A DNA stretch of 64,000 nt from Alphaproteobacteria bacterium (GTDB lineage: Bacteria; Pseudomonadota; Alphaproteobacteria; Rhizobiales; GCA-2746425), in contig JANSWZ010000007.1 of the NCBI GenBank assembly GCA_024743215.1, forward strand, positions 1-64,000, in the 5' to 3' direction. The notes below the pieces were generated by a model. The model had not been told where the DNA came from and made no database searches. It saw nothing but the letters and a program-made list of their open reading frames with translations. Within the stretch, counting starts at the first letter, position 1. Each line of letters starts with the position of its first letter. The position numbers and the translations under genes are program-made. Shown one piece after another: positions 27,477 to 35,912 of this stretch.

Positions 27477-28457
27477 ATGGCAAAGAATGTCACTGCAAAT
27501 TCGGAAGATTATTTGCGGATGTACCGACAGATGGTGCGTATCCGAACCTTTGAAGACAATGCAAATCAGCTCTACCTGACAGCCAAGATGCCCGGTTTAA
27601 CCCATATGTATTCAGGGCAAGAGGCTGTTGCGGTCGGCATTTGCGAGGCGCTTGAGAAAACAGATCACATTACCTCGACCCATCGAGGCCACGGGCATTG
27701 CGTTGCCAAGGGTGCTGAATTCAAGGAAATGTTCTGCGAGCTCTTGGGCAAGGCTGAAGGCTATTGTCGTGGCAAGGGTGGTTCGATGCACATTGCCGAT
27801 CAGGCGAATGGCAATCTTGGGGCCAATGCCATTGTCGGCGGCTCTGCCGGGATCGCCACGGGAGCAGCTCTGACAGCAAAACGTCTGGGCAACGGCGCTG
27901 TGACCGTTTGCTTTTTTGGCGATGGCGCATTGGGTCAGGGTCTTCTCTATGAAGTCATGAACATGGCTGCTCTTTGGAAGCTTCCGGTGATCTATGCCTG
28001 CGAGAACAATCTCTACGGTGAATATACCCATGTTTCTGAAATGGCTGCCGGCAAATTGGGTGGTCGGGCTGAGGCTTTTGGAATTGAGGCCTTTGAGGTC
28101 GATGGGCAGGATGTTCTGGCTGTCAATCAACTGACCCAGGAACTGGTGGCAAGAGCTCGAAAAGGTGAAGGACCGTTTTTCATGGCGCTCAATACCTACC
28201 GCTATCACGGGCACCATGTCGGAGATATCAACCGCACCTACTATCGCAGCAAGGAGGAGGAGGCGGATTGGAAAGACAATCGTGATCCGATCACAAATTT
28301 CGGGGCGTGGTTGGTGAAAGAAAACATTGCCAACGCGGAAGATCTGGATGCCATTCAGGCTGAGATAAAGGCCGCGGCGACCAATGCTGTGACCTATGCA
28401 TTGGATGCGCCTTACCCGCCCGCCGACGAAGTTGATTCACACGTCTTTGCTGCGTGA
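27477..28457 (+). CDS. 2-oxoacid (acetoin/pyruvate-type) dehydrogenase E1 component, alpha subunit
   Basis: A 326-residue TPP-dependent E1 alpha subunit. HMYSGQEAVAVG and STHRGHGH are the cofactor-side motifs. GDGALGQGLLYEVMNMAALWKLPVIYACENN is the TPP diphosphate/Mg2+ motif (GDG to NN). YRYHGHHVGD is the phosphorylation-loop region. Its short form with HRGHGH is nearer AcoA/PdhA of alpha2beta2 complexes. Starts 4 nt after the M24 gene and pairs with the beta subunit 18 nt downstream. This set duplicates the minus-strand complex at 34.5-42.4 kb, so it probably acts on a different 2-oxoacid or on a diketone. Confidence 0.92.
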   Translation: MAKNVTANSEDYLRMYRQMVRIRTFEDNANQLYLTAKMPGLTHMYSGQEAVAVGICEALEKTDHITSTHRGHGHCVAKGAEFKEMFCELLGKAEGYCRGKGGSMHIADQANGNLGANAIVGGSAGIATGAALTAKRLGNGAVTVCFFGDGALGQGLLYEVMNMAALWKLPVIYACENNLYGEYTHVSEMAAGKLGGRAEAFGIEAFEVDGQDVLAVNQLTQELVARARKGEGPFFMALNTYRYHGHHVGDINRTYYRSKEEEADWKDNRDPITNFGAWLVKENIANAEDLDAIQAEIKAAATNAVTYALDAPYPPADEVDSHVFAA

Positions 28458-28474
28458 TTTAGGGCTATACAAAC

Positions 28475-29458
28475 ATGCGTGAAATTACTCTTTCCCAAGC
28501 GGTTAATGAAGCAATCGCAGAAGAAATGCGCCGTGACGAAACGATTTTCCTGCTCGGCGAAGACGTCGCAGAAGCTGGAACACCGTTCAAGATTCTATCT
28601 GGCCTCGTAGAAGAGTTCGGAACTGATCGAATTATAGATACACCAATCTCAGAACCTGGCTTTGCGGGTATTGCCGTTGGCGCAGCCATGACCGGATCGC
28701 GCCCCATCGTCGATCTGATGTTTGGAGACTTTCTGTTCCTTGTCATGGATCAGTTGTGCAATCAGGCTGCCAAAACGCATTACATGTCCGGTGGCAAATT
28801 GAATGTACCCATGGTGCTGCGCACGAATATGGGTGCAACCCGCAGGTCAGCAGCTCAGCACAGTCAGTCATTGCATACGTTGGTCGCCCATATTCCCGGT
28901 TTGAAGGTGGCCATGCCATCAAGCGCCTATGAAGCCAAGGGTCTTTTGAAATCTGCGATCAGGGACAACAACCCTGTCGTGATTTTCGAAGACAAGCTGA
29001 TGTATCAGGACAAGGCAGAGGTTCCCGAGGAGGAGTTTCTGATCCCTCTGGGTCAAGCCCATGTAAAGCGTGAAGGCAGCGACATCACATTTGTCGCCAT
29101 TTCGTCCATGGTTCAGATCGCGGAAAGTGCCGCAGATATGTTGGCTGCCGATGGAATCTCCGCCGAGATTGTCGATCCGCGAACCATTGTTCCGCTGGAC
29201 GAAGAAACAATCTTGAACTCTGTGAAGAAGACCAGCCGGGTTTTGGTTGTGGATGAAGGCCACCAGAGTTTCGGCGTGAGCGCCGAGATTGCTGCGCGGG
29301 TCGCGGAAAAAGCCTTCTACTATCTGGATTCTCCGGTGATGCGCATGGGTGCGATGGATGTTCCCATCCCATTTTCACCGGCATTGGAGGACCTGACGGT
29401 CCCGACCGCCGAACGTGTCTATGAACTGGCGCGTCAGGCTGTCCGGGGTGAAATCTGA
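28475..29458 (+). CDS. 2-oxoacid dehydrogenase E1 component, beta subunit
   Basis: A 327-residue E1 beta subunit. LGEDVAEAGTPFKIL, DTPISEPGFAGIAVGAAM and the AAQHSQSLHTLVAHIPGLKVAMPS active-site segment are all conserved. VDPRTIVPLDEETI starts the C-terminal domain that also binds the E2 subunit. It forms the heterotetramer with the preceding alpha subunit. Its TGA overlaps the ATG of the lipoyl protein by 1 base. Confidence 0.93.
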   Translation: MREITLSQAVNEAIAEEMRRDETIFLLGEDVAEAGTPFKILSGLVEEFGTDRIIDTPISEPGFAGIAVGAAMTGSRPIVDLMFGDFLFLVMDQLCNQAAKTHYMSGGKLNVPMVLRTNMGATRRSAAQHSQSLHTLVAHIPGLKVAMPSSAYEAKGLLKSAIRDNNPVVIFEDKLMYQDKAEVPEEEFLIPLGQAHVKREGSDITFVAISSMVQIAESAADMLAADGISAEIVDPRTIVPLDEETILNSVKKTSRVLVVDEGHQSFGVSAEIAARVAEKAFYYLDSPVMRMGAMDVPIPFSPALEDLTVPTAERVYELARQAVRGEI

Positions 29459-30477
29459 TGGCCAATGATGTGACTATGCCTCAGCTCGGAATGACACAGG
29501 ACTCCGGGATCATTGTATCGTGGGCGAAAGCGCTTGGCGATGCGGTGAAAGCCGGTGATGTGCTGATGGAGGTGGAAACCGACAAGGCAACCATGGAAGT
29601 GGAAGCCCTACATGACGGTTTCCTGACGGAAATCCGCTCGCCTGCCGGTTCAGATGTGCCAGTTGGCGATGTGGTGGCCGTCATTTCATCAAATGCAGGT
29701 GATGTAGTGGAGACAAAAGCTGCGAATGACACACCATCGCCAGAAGAAGCCGAGCCGCCCCTTTTACCCGAAGAAGAAAAGGTCAAACCGGGTTCCCAAA
29801 TGTCGTCAGAAAAATCTCCGTCTCCAATTCTGGCAACAGATGGAAAAATCCTGGCTTCACCAAAAGCCAAACTGGAGGCCAGGAGACGGGGCGTAAACCT
29901 TGCCGTTCTTGCCCACAAAGGCGGTGTTCAGCCCTTTCATTATGCAGACGTTGTCCGCGCAGAAGTAACAAGCTCGACTATAGGATCTGGCAATCTTGTG
30001 GTGTCGGCCAAAGTGCCCCGCAAATCCATGACCGCATTCCAGAATTGGCTTGCAGATGAACTGGGGGCGCAACTGGACGTCAGCATCATTCTGGCCAGCT
30101 TTGCGTCTGGCGCATTGCGTTCCTGCGGAGGTGCTGATTTTGATGAGATGCTCCAATGCGACATCAAATCGGCCTCGCAATCAGATGAGCAAATGTCAGT
30201 TGTTGACGCTGACTATGAGGGGCTGACGACCCAACAAATGGTGGGTGCTGAAACCCATGGCAAGCTCATCATCTATGATCTGACCAAGACGGGCCTGACC
30301 GGTTTTTCGCCGTCCCTTCAACCCAATCAAATCGCGGTTGTGCTGACTGTGGCCTCGAAGAAAAAACTGGGCCTCCACTGCCATTACAGCGAGCCAGAAT
30401 TTTCGACGGACAGGGCCCTCGCCTTCACCTCTGATTTGGCTGGACGTTTGTCCGAGCCTCTCCGAAACCTTCTTTGA
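29458..30477 (+). CDS. Lipoyl carrier with E3/E1-binding domain and a degenerate acyltransferase domain
   Basis: A 339-residue protein. Residues 1-78 are a biotinyl/lipoyl domain with the lipoylation lysine in VETDKATMEVEA. After an acidic/Pro linker, ILASPKAKLEARRRGVNLAVL (about 130-150) is a peripheral-subunit-binding domain. Residues ~175-339 align only loosely with the E2 catalytic fold: it is shorter than usual, and where the active-site HxxxDG should stand the sequence reads YSEPEFSTDRALAFTSDL, with no His-x3-Asp-Gly. It therefore looks like a lipoyl swinging arm whose own acyltransferase has died. A separate E2 core without a lipoyl domain is encoded at 31937-32827, and the two together could supply one functional E2. 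Confidence 0.85.
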   Translation: MANDVTMPQLGMTQDSGIIVSWAKALGDAVKAGDVLMEVETDKATMEVEALHDGFLTEIRSPAGSDVPVGDVVAVISSNAGDVVETKAANDTPSPEEAEPPLLPEEEKVKPGSQMSSEKSPSPILATDGKILASPKAKLEARRRGVNLAVLAHKGGVQPFHYADVVRAEVTSSTIGSGNLVVSAKVPRKSMTAFQNWLADELGAQLDVSIILASFASGALRSCGGADFDEMLQCDIKSASQSDEQMSVVDADYEGLTTQQMVGAETHGKLIIYDLTKTGLTGFSPSLQPNQIAVVLTVASKKKLGLHCHYSEPEFSTDRALAFTSDLAGRLSEPLRNLL

Positions 30478-30491
30478 CCGGATTGCAAACA

Positions 30492-31937
30492 ATGCCCGCC
30501 ACCAAAATCGAACACACACAGCTTTATATTGATGGAGACTGGCGGGATGCTTCCGACGGCGCCACTTTTCCGGTCCTCAATCCTGTTGACGAGAGTGTCA
30601 TCACACATGTTGCCTCAGGCTCCGTGCAGGATGCACTGTCTGCTGTTGATGCTGCCCACAAGGCCGCCGGGCCATGGGCCGCACTGAAACCGCGTGAAAG
30701 AGGAGAAATTCTGCGCAGAGCATTTGACCTCTTCAGCGCACGGCTGGAAGAATTCGCAGAACTCATCACCTTGGAAAATGGAAAGGCGCGGTCTGACGCC
30801 ATCGGCGAAGCAACTTATGCCTGCGAATTTTTCCGATGGTATGCCGAAGAGGCTGTGCGGGCTGAAGGCCATTTGGGAATGGCCCCCTCCTCAGGCGCAC
30901 GCATTTTAGTACACCAGAAGCCGGCAGGAATTTCTGTCCTCGTAACGCCCTGGAATTACCCTGCTGCCATGGGCACACGCAAAATAGCACCCGCACTTGC
31001 CGCAGGTTGCCCGGTGATCATAAAGCCTGCGGGAGAGACACCTTTAACCATGCTGGCACTGATGCCTTTGCTGGAAGAAGCTGGCGTGCCGCCCGGCGTT
31101 GTAAATGTTGTCACCTCCCGCCACTCTGGCGCGGTGGTAGACGCGATGCTGCATGATCCCCACGTTCGGGTAGTGTCATTCACAGGCTCTACCGGCGTTG
31201 GGCGCAAACTTCTGCGTGCCGCGGCAGATCAGGTTCTGATACCCGCAATGGAATTGGGCGGGAACGCACCCTTCATTGTCTTTGAAGATGCCGACATTGA
31301 TGCTGCTGTCGATGGCCTCATGGTTGCAAAAATGCGCAATTTGGGAGAGGCATGTACCGCTGCCAATCGCATATTTGTCCATGAGGCAGTGCAAGCAGAA
31401 TTCACCAAAAAATACGTCGCCAAAATGGCCGCTTTGAAAATGGGCAATGGTCTGGATGCCGGTGTGGATGTTGGCCCGCTGGTCAACGCCGATACCAGAG
31501 ATAAGGTAGCGGCTTTTGTGGAAGATGCCGTTGCAAAGGGCGCACAGATTGAACTGGGCGGCGTGAAGCCTGCCGGGACAGGTTTCTTCTATCCACCAAC
31601 CGTATTGAGCAATGTGCCCGCTGATGCAGATTGTACTTGTGATGAAATCTTCGGGCCAGTCGCGGCCCTGCAATCCTTCACTGACCAGGCAGATGTCATC
31701 GCCCGCGCGAATGACACCGAATATGGACTGGTCGCCTATGTGTATTCGAAGGATATGAAACGTGGTTTGCAGGTTTCAGAACGCCTTGAATTCGGAATGA
31801 TTGGCCTTAACCGTGGCTTGGTATCAGATCCAGCCGCTCCATTCGGCGGCATGAAACAATCGGGCCTTGGTCGCGAAGGCGGCAAGGAAGGCATGATGGA
31901 ATTCATGGAAACACAATATATTTCAACAGAATGGTGA
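30492..31937 (+). CDS. NAD(P)-dependent aldehyde dehydrogenase, succinate-semialdehyde-dehydrogenase-like
   Basis: A 481-residue ALDH from ATG 30492. VTPWNYPAAMGTRKIAPALAAG, FTGSTGVGRKLL, the catalytic general base in MELGGNAPFIVF and the catalytic Cys in GEACTAANR are all present. The overall pattern is closest to GabD/succinate-semialdehyde and glycolaldehyde-type enzymes. It is inserted between the lipoyl carrier and the E2 core gene of the same operon, so it probably oxidises an aldehyde produced in the pathway. Confidence 0.93.
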   Translation: MPATKIEHTQLYIDGDWRDASDGATFPVLNPVDESVITHVASGSVQDALSAVDAAHKAAGPWAALKPRERGEILRRAFDLFSARLEEFAELITLENGKARSDAIGEATYACEFFRWYAEEAVRAEGHLGMAPSSGARILVHQKPAGISVLVTPWNYPAAMGTRKIAPALAAGCPVIIKPAGETPLTMLALMPLLEEAGVPPGVVNVVTSRHSGAVVDAMLHDPHVRVVSFTGSTGVGRKLLRAAADQVLIPAMELGGNAPFIVFEDADIDAAVDGLMVAKMRNLGEACTAANRIFVHEAVQAEFTKKYVAKMAALKMGNGLDAGVDVGPLVNADTRDKVAAFVEDAVAKGAQIELGGVKPAGTGFFYPPTVLSNVPADADCTCDEIFGPVAALQSFTDQADVIARANDTEYGLVAYVYSKDMKRGLQVSERLEFGMIGLNRGLVSDPAAPFGGMKQSGLGREGGKEGMMEFMETQYISTEW

Positions 31938-32827
31938 TGGCTTTGAAAGGCATAAGTGCGGCAACACCTTCAATACGTGCGTTAGCTCGCAAACACGGAA
32001 TTGATGTGGATGAGTTAGCATTGGAACTGGAACAGGGTTTTGTTTCTGAATCCGATGTTCTTTTGAAGGCCAAGGGCGGTTCACCGGTTTCTCCTTCATC
32101 TGGATATTGGGATGTTGACCACGGGCAATTCGGTCCAGGAGAAGCGGTTCCGACGACCCGATTTGCACAGCTCGCAGCAGCTAATCTGACAGCCTCGCAG
32201 CAACATATTCCGGCCGTTACCCATCATGACAAAGTCGGCATGGACGCAGTTGAGAGTTTTCGAAAAACGCTCGCCGATGAGGGCGCAAAACGCGGCATCA
32301 AAGTGACCGCGTTGGTGCTGCACGTCATGGCGCTGACAAAAACACTCAGGAAATTCCCCACTTTCAATGCGTCGCTGATGCCCGGAGGCAAGGAGTTGTG
32401 GCTGAAGCATTATTACGACATCGGCATTGCGGTTGATACGCCTCATGGACTTATGGTGCCGGTATTGCGCGGGACAAATCGCAAAGGTATCTGGGACATT
32501 GCCAATGAGGTTTCTAAACTTGCCAAACGTGCGCAGAACCGGAAGATAAAGCCTGAGGAGATGGGCGGAGCCAGCACGAGCATTTCCAATCTCGGCGGCA
32601 TTGGCGGGCACGCTTTCTCACCTATTGTAAACCCACCTGAAGTGGCCATTCTTGGTTTGAGCCGGGCGAGTTACGAACCTGTCTGGAATGGCACAAAATT
32701 TGAGCCCAGGCTGATGTGCCCAATAAGCCTGTCCTATGACCACCGCGCGATAAACGGTGCAGAAGCTGCTCGGTTCTGCGCCCATTACGCATCGCTCTTA
32801 AGCGACCCAAGGCGGTTGCTGCTGTGA
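31937..32827 (+). CDS. Dihydrolipoamide acyltransferase core without a lipoyl domain
   Basis: About 296 residues from ATG 31937, which overlaps the ALDH stop by 1 base; ATG 31931 is a close alternative. The protein begins directly with a peripheral-subunit-binding domain (TPSIRALARKHGIDVDELAL) and continues with a full E2 catalytic domain. The active-site motif is DHRAINGAE, an Asn variant of HxxxDG; some bona fide pyruvate dehydrogenase E2 proteins also carry Asn there. The ending DPRRLLL is normal. The missing lipoyl domain is presumably provided by the carrier at 29458-30477. Confidence 0.88.
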   Translation: MALKGISAATPSIRALARKHGIDVDELALELEQGFVSESDVLLKAKGGSPVSPSSGYWDVDHGQFGPGEAVPTTRFAQLAAANLTASQQHIPAVTHHDKVGMDAVESFRKTLADEGAKRGIKVTALVLHVMALTKTLRKFPTFNASLMPGGKELWLKHYYDIGIAVDTPHGLMVPVLRGTNRKGIWDIANEVSKLAKRAQNRKIKPEEMGGASTSISNLGGIGGHAFSPIVNPPEVAILGLSRASYEPVWNGTKFEPRLMCPISLSYDHRAINGAEAARFCAHYASLLSDPRRLLL

Positions 32828-34218
32828 GTGGAAACGAATGTGACTTTGTGGTCATAGGCGCTGGCCCTGGAGGTTATGCCGCCGCCTTTCGTGCCGCTGA
32901 TCTGGGCCGATCCGTTACGCTGATTGACCCACGGCCAACGCTGGGTGGTGTTTGCCTCAATGAAGGCTGTATCCCATCCAAAGCTCTGCTTCATGCAGCC
33001 GAAGCCTACCGGTCGGCGGGTGAACTCGATGAGTGGGGCATCAATTTCGGCAAGCCGAAGCTTGATCTGGCAACCATGCGGACAAAGAAGAACACTATTG
33101 TCAGCAATTTGACCGGCGGCCTCAAACAATTGGCAAAGAAACGCAAAGTCTCAGTCCTTGTTGGATCCGCCACATTCAAAGATGCCAATCACCTGTCAGT
33201 CGACAGCACTGATGGCCAGCAGACCATCCGTTTCAAAACGGTGGTCATAGCAACCGGCTCACGACCGGTTGTATTATCTGGATGGCCAGAAGATGATCCC
33301 CGTATTATGGATTCAACCGGTGCTCTCGCCCTGACCGAAATACCCAAACGACTGGCGATCGTCGGTGGTGGCATCATTGGTCTGGAAATGGCAACGGTCT
33401 ACAGTGCATTTGGCAGTGACGTTACAATCATCGAGATGGCCGAACAGATTGCCGCGGGGGCTGATATAAAATGTGCAAAATTGCTGCACAAAGCGATGGA
33501 AAATCATGGATGCACTGTCCATTGCAACACCCGTGTTGAACGAGTTGAGACGACAGCCAAGACCATCTCACTGACCTGTTCGGGGGCATTCGAAAACACG
33601 CTGGAAGTAGACGCGGTAATTCAGGCTGTAGGACGCCGGCCAAATGGCGATTTGTTGAAGGCGGAAAATGCAGGCCTGCAAGTCCACGCGCAAGGTGTGA
33701 TCAAGGTCGACGGTCAATGCAAAACCAGCGCTGCGAATGTATTTGCAGTAGGCGATGTGACTGGTGCGCCTATGCTGGCTCACAGAGCCACACACCAGGG
33801 CAAAATTGCTGCCGAAGTCTCAAGCGGTCACAGTGCATTCTTCGACACAGATATCATTCCAGCCGTTGCCTACACAGATCCGGAAATGGCATGGGCAGGT
33901 ACATTGCCGCATCAGGCAAAAGCGCAGAATATCGACCATCAGATTTCCGAGTTTCCATGGGCCGCAAGCGGACGCAATCTGACATCAGGCGCGAAACCCG
34001 GTCTTACGCGACTGGTCTGGCACCGACCCTCAAAGCGTTTGATTGGTGCCAGCATAATCGGGGCACATGCAGGTGAACTTTTAGCTGAACTGGTACTGGC
34101 GATTGAAATGGGCGCAACAATAGATGATCTGGCTCTGACCATTCATGCTCATCCAACCCTGAGCGAAACGACTGCCTTCGCAGCGGAGCTTGCGGCGGGC
34201 ACCTGCACTGATTTCTAG
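32824..34218 (+). CDS. lpdA: Dihydrolipoyl dehydrogenase (E3)
   Basis: A 464-residue flavoprotein. GAGPGGYAAAFRAADLG binds FAD. GGVCLNEGCIPSKALL contains the redox-active disulfide. VGGGIIGLEMA binds NAD. The C-terminal HAHPTLSET carries the His-Glu pair of the active site contributed by the partner subunit. GTG 32824 overlaps the E2 core stop by 4 bp. It completes the plus-strand 2-oxoacid dehydrogenase operon. Confidence 0.95.
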   Translation: MSGNECDFVVIGAGPGGYAAAFRAADLGRSVTLIDPRPTLGGVCLNEGCIPSKALLHAAEAYRSAGELDEWGINFGKPKLDLATMRTKKNTIVSNLTGGLKQLAKKRKVSVLVGSATFKDANHLSVDSTDGQQTIRFKTVVIATGSRPVVLSGWPEDDPRIMDSTGALALTEIPKRLAIVGGGIIGLEMATVYSAFGSDVTIIEMAEQIAAGADIKCAKLLHKAMENHGCTVHCNTRVERVETTAKTISLTCSGAFENTLEVDAVIQAVGRRPNGDLLKAENAGLQVHAQGVIKVDGQCKTSAANVFAVGDVTGAPMLAHRATHQGKIAAEVSSGHSAFFDTDIIPAVAYTDPEMAWAGTLPHQAKAQNIDHQISEFPWAASGRNLTSGAKPGLTRLVWHRPSKRLIGASIIGAHAGELLAELVLAIEMGATIDDLALTIHAHPTLSETTAFAAELAAGTCTDF

Positions 34219-34456
34219 ATGGATAAGATATTGTTTTTAAAAAGTAAATTCGCCCATCCAGCACAGCAGACATATTGCTGACAAGCTCACGACTTTCCCA
34301 CCAAACAGACCAACTTCAAATCGGTGCGTTTTCAGGAGAGCACGTCATTCATTTTTCAAATCAGTCATGAACCGCAATTTCACAATATGAAATGCCTTAA
34401 TTCAGCAGGAGATCGCCTATATTTTGGTACCGATACTCTCGGGCGAACTGAAAGCA

Positions 34457-35899
34457 CTACTTGTGAATTGCGATTTCAAATGCATCAAGCACACTTTCGT
34501 GCATGGCTTCGGAAAGCGTGGGGTGAGGATAGACGATTTTCATGAGATGTTCTTCGGTGGTTTCATGCCCGATGGCTGTGACGAAGCCTTGAATAAGTTC
34601 GGTAACCTCGGGCCCGACCAGGTGCGCACCCAGCAACTCTCCGGTTTTCTTATCGAAGATTGTCTTCACCAATCCGACGGTTTCACCGACCGCCAACGCT
34701 TTCCCGTTTGCAGCAAAAGGAAAGCGACCAACGCGCAACGTATACCCTGCCTGTTTTGCAGCCTCTTCCGTCAGCCCAACTGACGCGACCTGAGGCTGGC
34801 AATAGGTACAGCCTGGAATGCGCAATGGATCAAGTGAATGCGCATGACCATTGACGATAGCTTCGACACAATTGACGGCTTCATGCTCGGCTTTATGGGC
34901 CAGCATTGGGGCACCCGTTACATCGCCGATTGCATAGATTCCGGAAACAGAGGTTGCACTGGCGCTATTGGTGGCAATCCCTTGCGGTCCAATGTCAATT
35001 CCAAGGCGCTCAAGGCCTAGATCTTCGATATTTGGCACAACTCCGATGGCCGAAATAACTTTTTCAAACGGTTCAACGCTTTGCTTTCCGTCTTTGTCGC
35101 TCAAAGTTACGTGAGCTATGCCGTTCTTTCGTTCCAGCTTGTCAGCGCGGGTCTTTGTCAGGATGCGTATGCCGCGTTTTTCGAATTCCTTCCTGACTAC
35201 CTTTGATATTTCCTCATCTTCCTGGGGCAAGACTTCAGGCAAAAGCTCCACGATTGTAATCTTGGTTCCAAGAGCATGATAAAATGAAGCAAACTCCATA
35301 CCGATTGCGCCAGAGCCCATAATCAGCAGTGATTTTGGCGCCTCTTTTGGTTTCATCGCTTCAAAATACGTCAGAACAATTTCGCCGTCAGGTTCAAACC
35401 CCTTCAAGATACGGGGGCGCGCACCTGTTGCGACAATAATATGCTTGGCATTGTAGGTTCCCACGCCCTTGGTGGCTCGAGGCGCTGGATGCGCGGGCTC
35501 AACGGCAGGCTTTTTGGAAACAGAAACTGCGACCTTGCCACCGCCGGTGAGTTTGGCTTCTCCCCAAATCACGTCCACTTTGTTCTTCTTCAAAAGGTGT
35601 GCCACACCGCCGTTCAATTTCGCGGATATTTCGCGAGAGCGCGCAACCATCGCCGGAACATTCGCCACTGCAGGTTCTGCATCAATTCCGAATTTCTTTG
35701 CCTCTGAAAACTGATCCAGTATTTCGGCTGACCGCAGCAAGGCCTTTGTTGGAATACAGCCCCAGTTCAAACAGATGCCGCCGAGATGTTCACGCTCGAC
35801 AATAGCGGTTTTCTGACCCAGCTGAGCCGCGCGAATTGCAGCGACATATCCACCTGGGCCTGCGCCAACAACGATTACATCATAAGCGTCCTGTGCCAT
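34457..35899 (-). CDS. lpdA: Dihydrolipoyl dehydrogenase (E3), second copy
   Basis: A 480-residue flavoprotein. GAGPGGYVAAIRAAQLG binds FAD, GGICLNWGCIPTKALL has the redox disulfide, GSGAIGMEFA binds NAD, and YPHPTLSEA carries the C-terminal His-Glu pair. Its insertion after residue ~125 with VEPAHPAPRATKG is longer than in the first copy. It is the last gene of the minus-strand operon (E1alpha, E1beta, transaldolase, E2, transketolase, E3) and faces the first lpdA tail to tail. Confidence 0.96.
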   Translation of the reverse strand: MAQDAYDVIVVGAGPGGYVAAIRAAQLGQKTAIVEREHLGGICLNWGCIPTKALLRSAEILDQFSEAKKFGIDAEPAVANVPAMVARSREISAKLNGGVAHLLKKNKVDVIWGEAKLTGGGKVAVSVSKKPAVEPAHPAPRATKGVGTYNAKHIIVATGARPRILKGFEPDGEIVLTYFEAMKPKEAPKSLLIMGSGAIGMEFASFYHALGTKITIVELLPEVLPQEDEEISKVVRKEFEKRGIRILTKTRADKLERKNGIAHVTLSDKDGKQSVEPFEKVISAIGVVPNIEDLGLERLGIDIGPQGIATNSASATSVSGIYAIGDVTGAPMLAHKAEHEAVNCVEAIVNGHAHSLDPLRIPGCTYCQPQVASVGLTEEAAKQAGYTLRVGRFPFAANGKALAVGETVGLVKTIFDKKTGELLGAHLVGPEVTELIQGFVTAIGHETTEEHLMKIVYPHPTLSEAMHESVLDAFEIAIHK

Positions 35900-35912
35900 G
35901 ATCTTTAGCCCC

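Noticed and set aside
31937-32827. E2 core as catalytically dead because HxxxDG reads HRAING
   Set aside because: Active pyruvate dehydrogenase E2 proteins with Asn at that position exist, as I recall (Azotobacter-type), so the change alone is not disabling.
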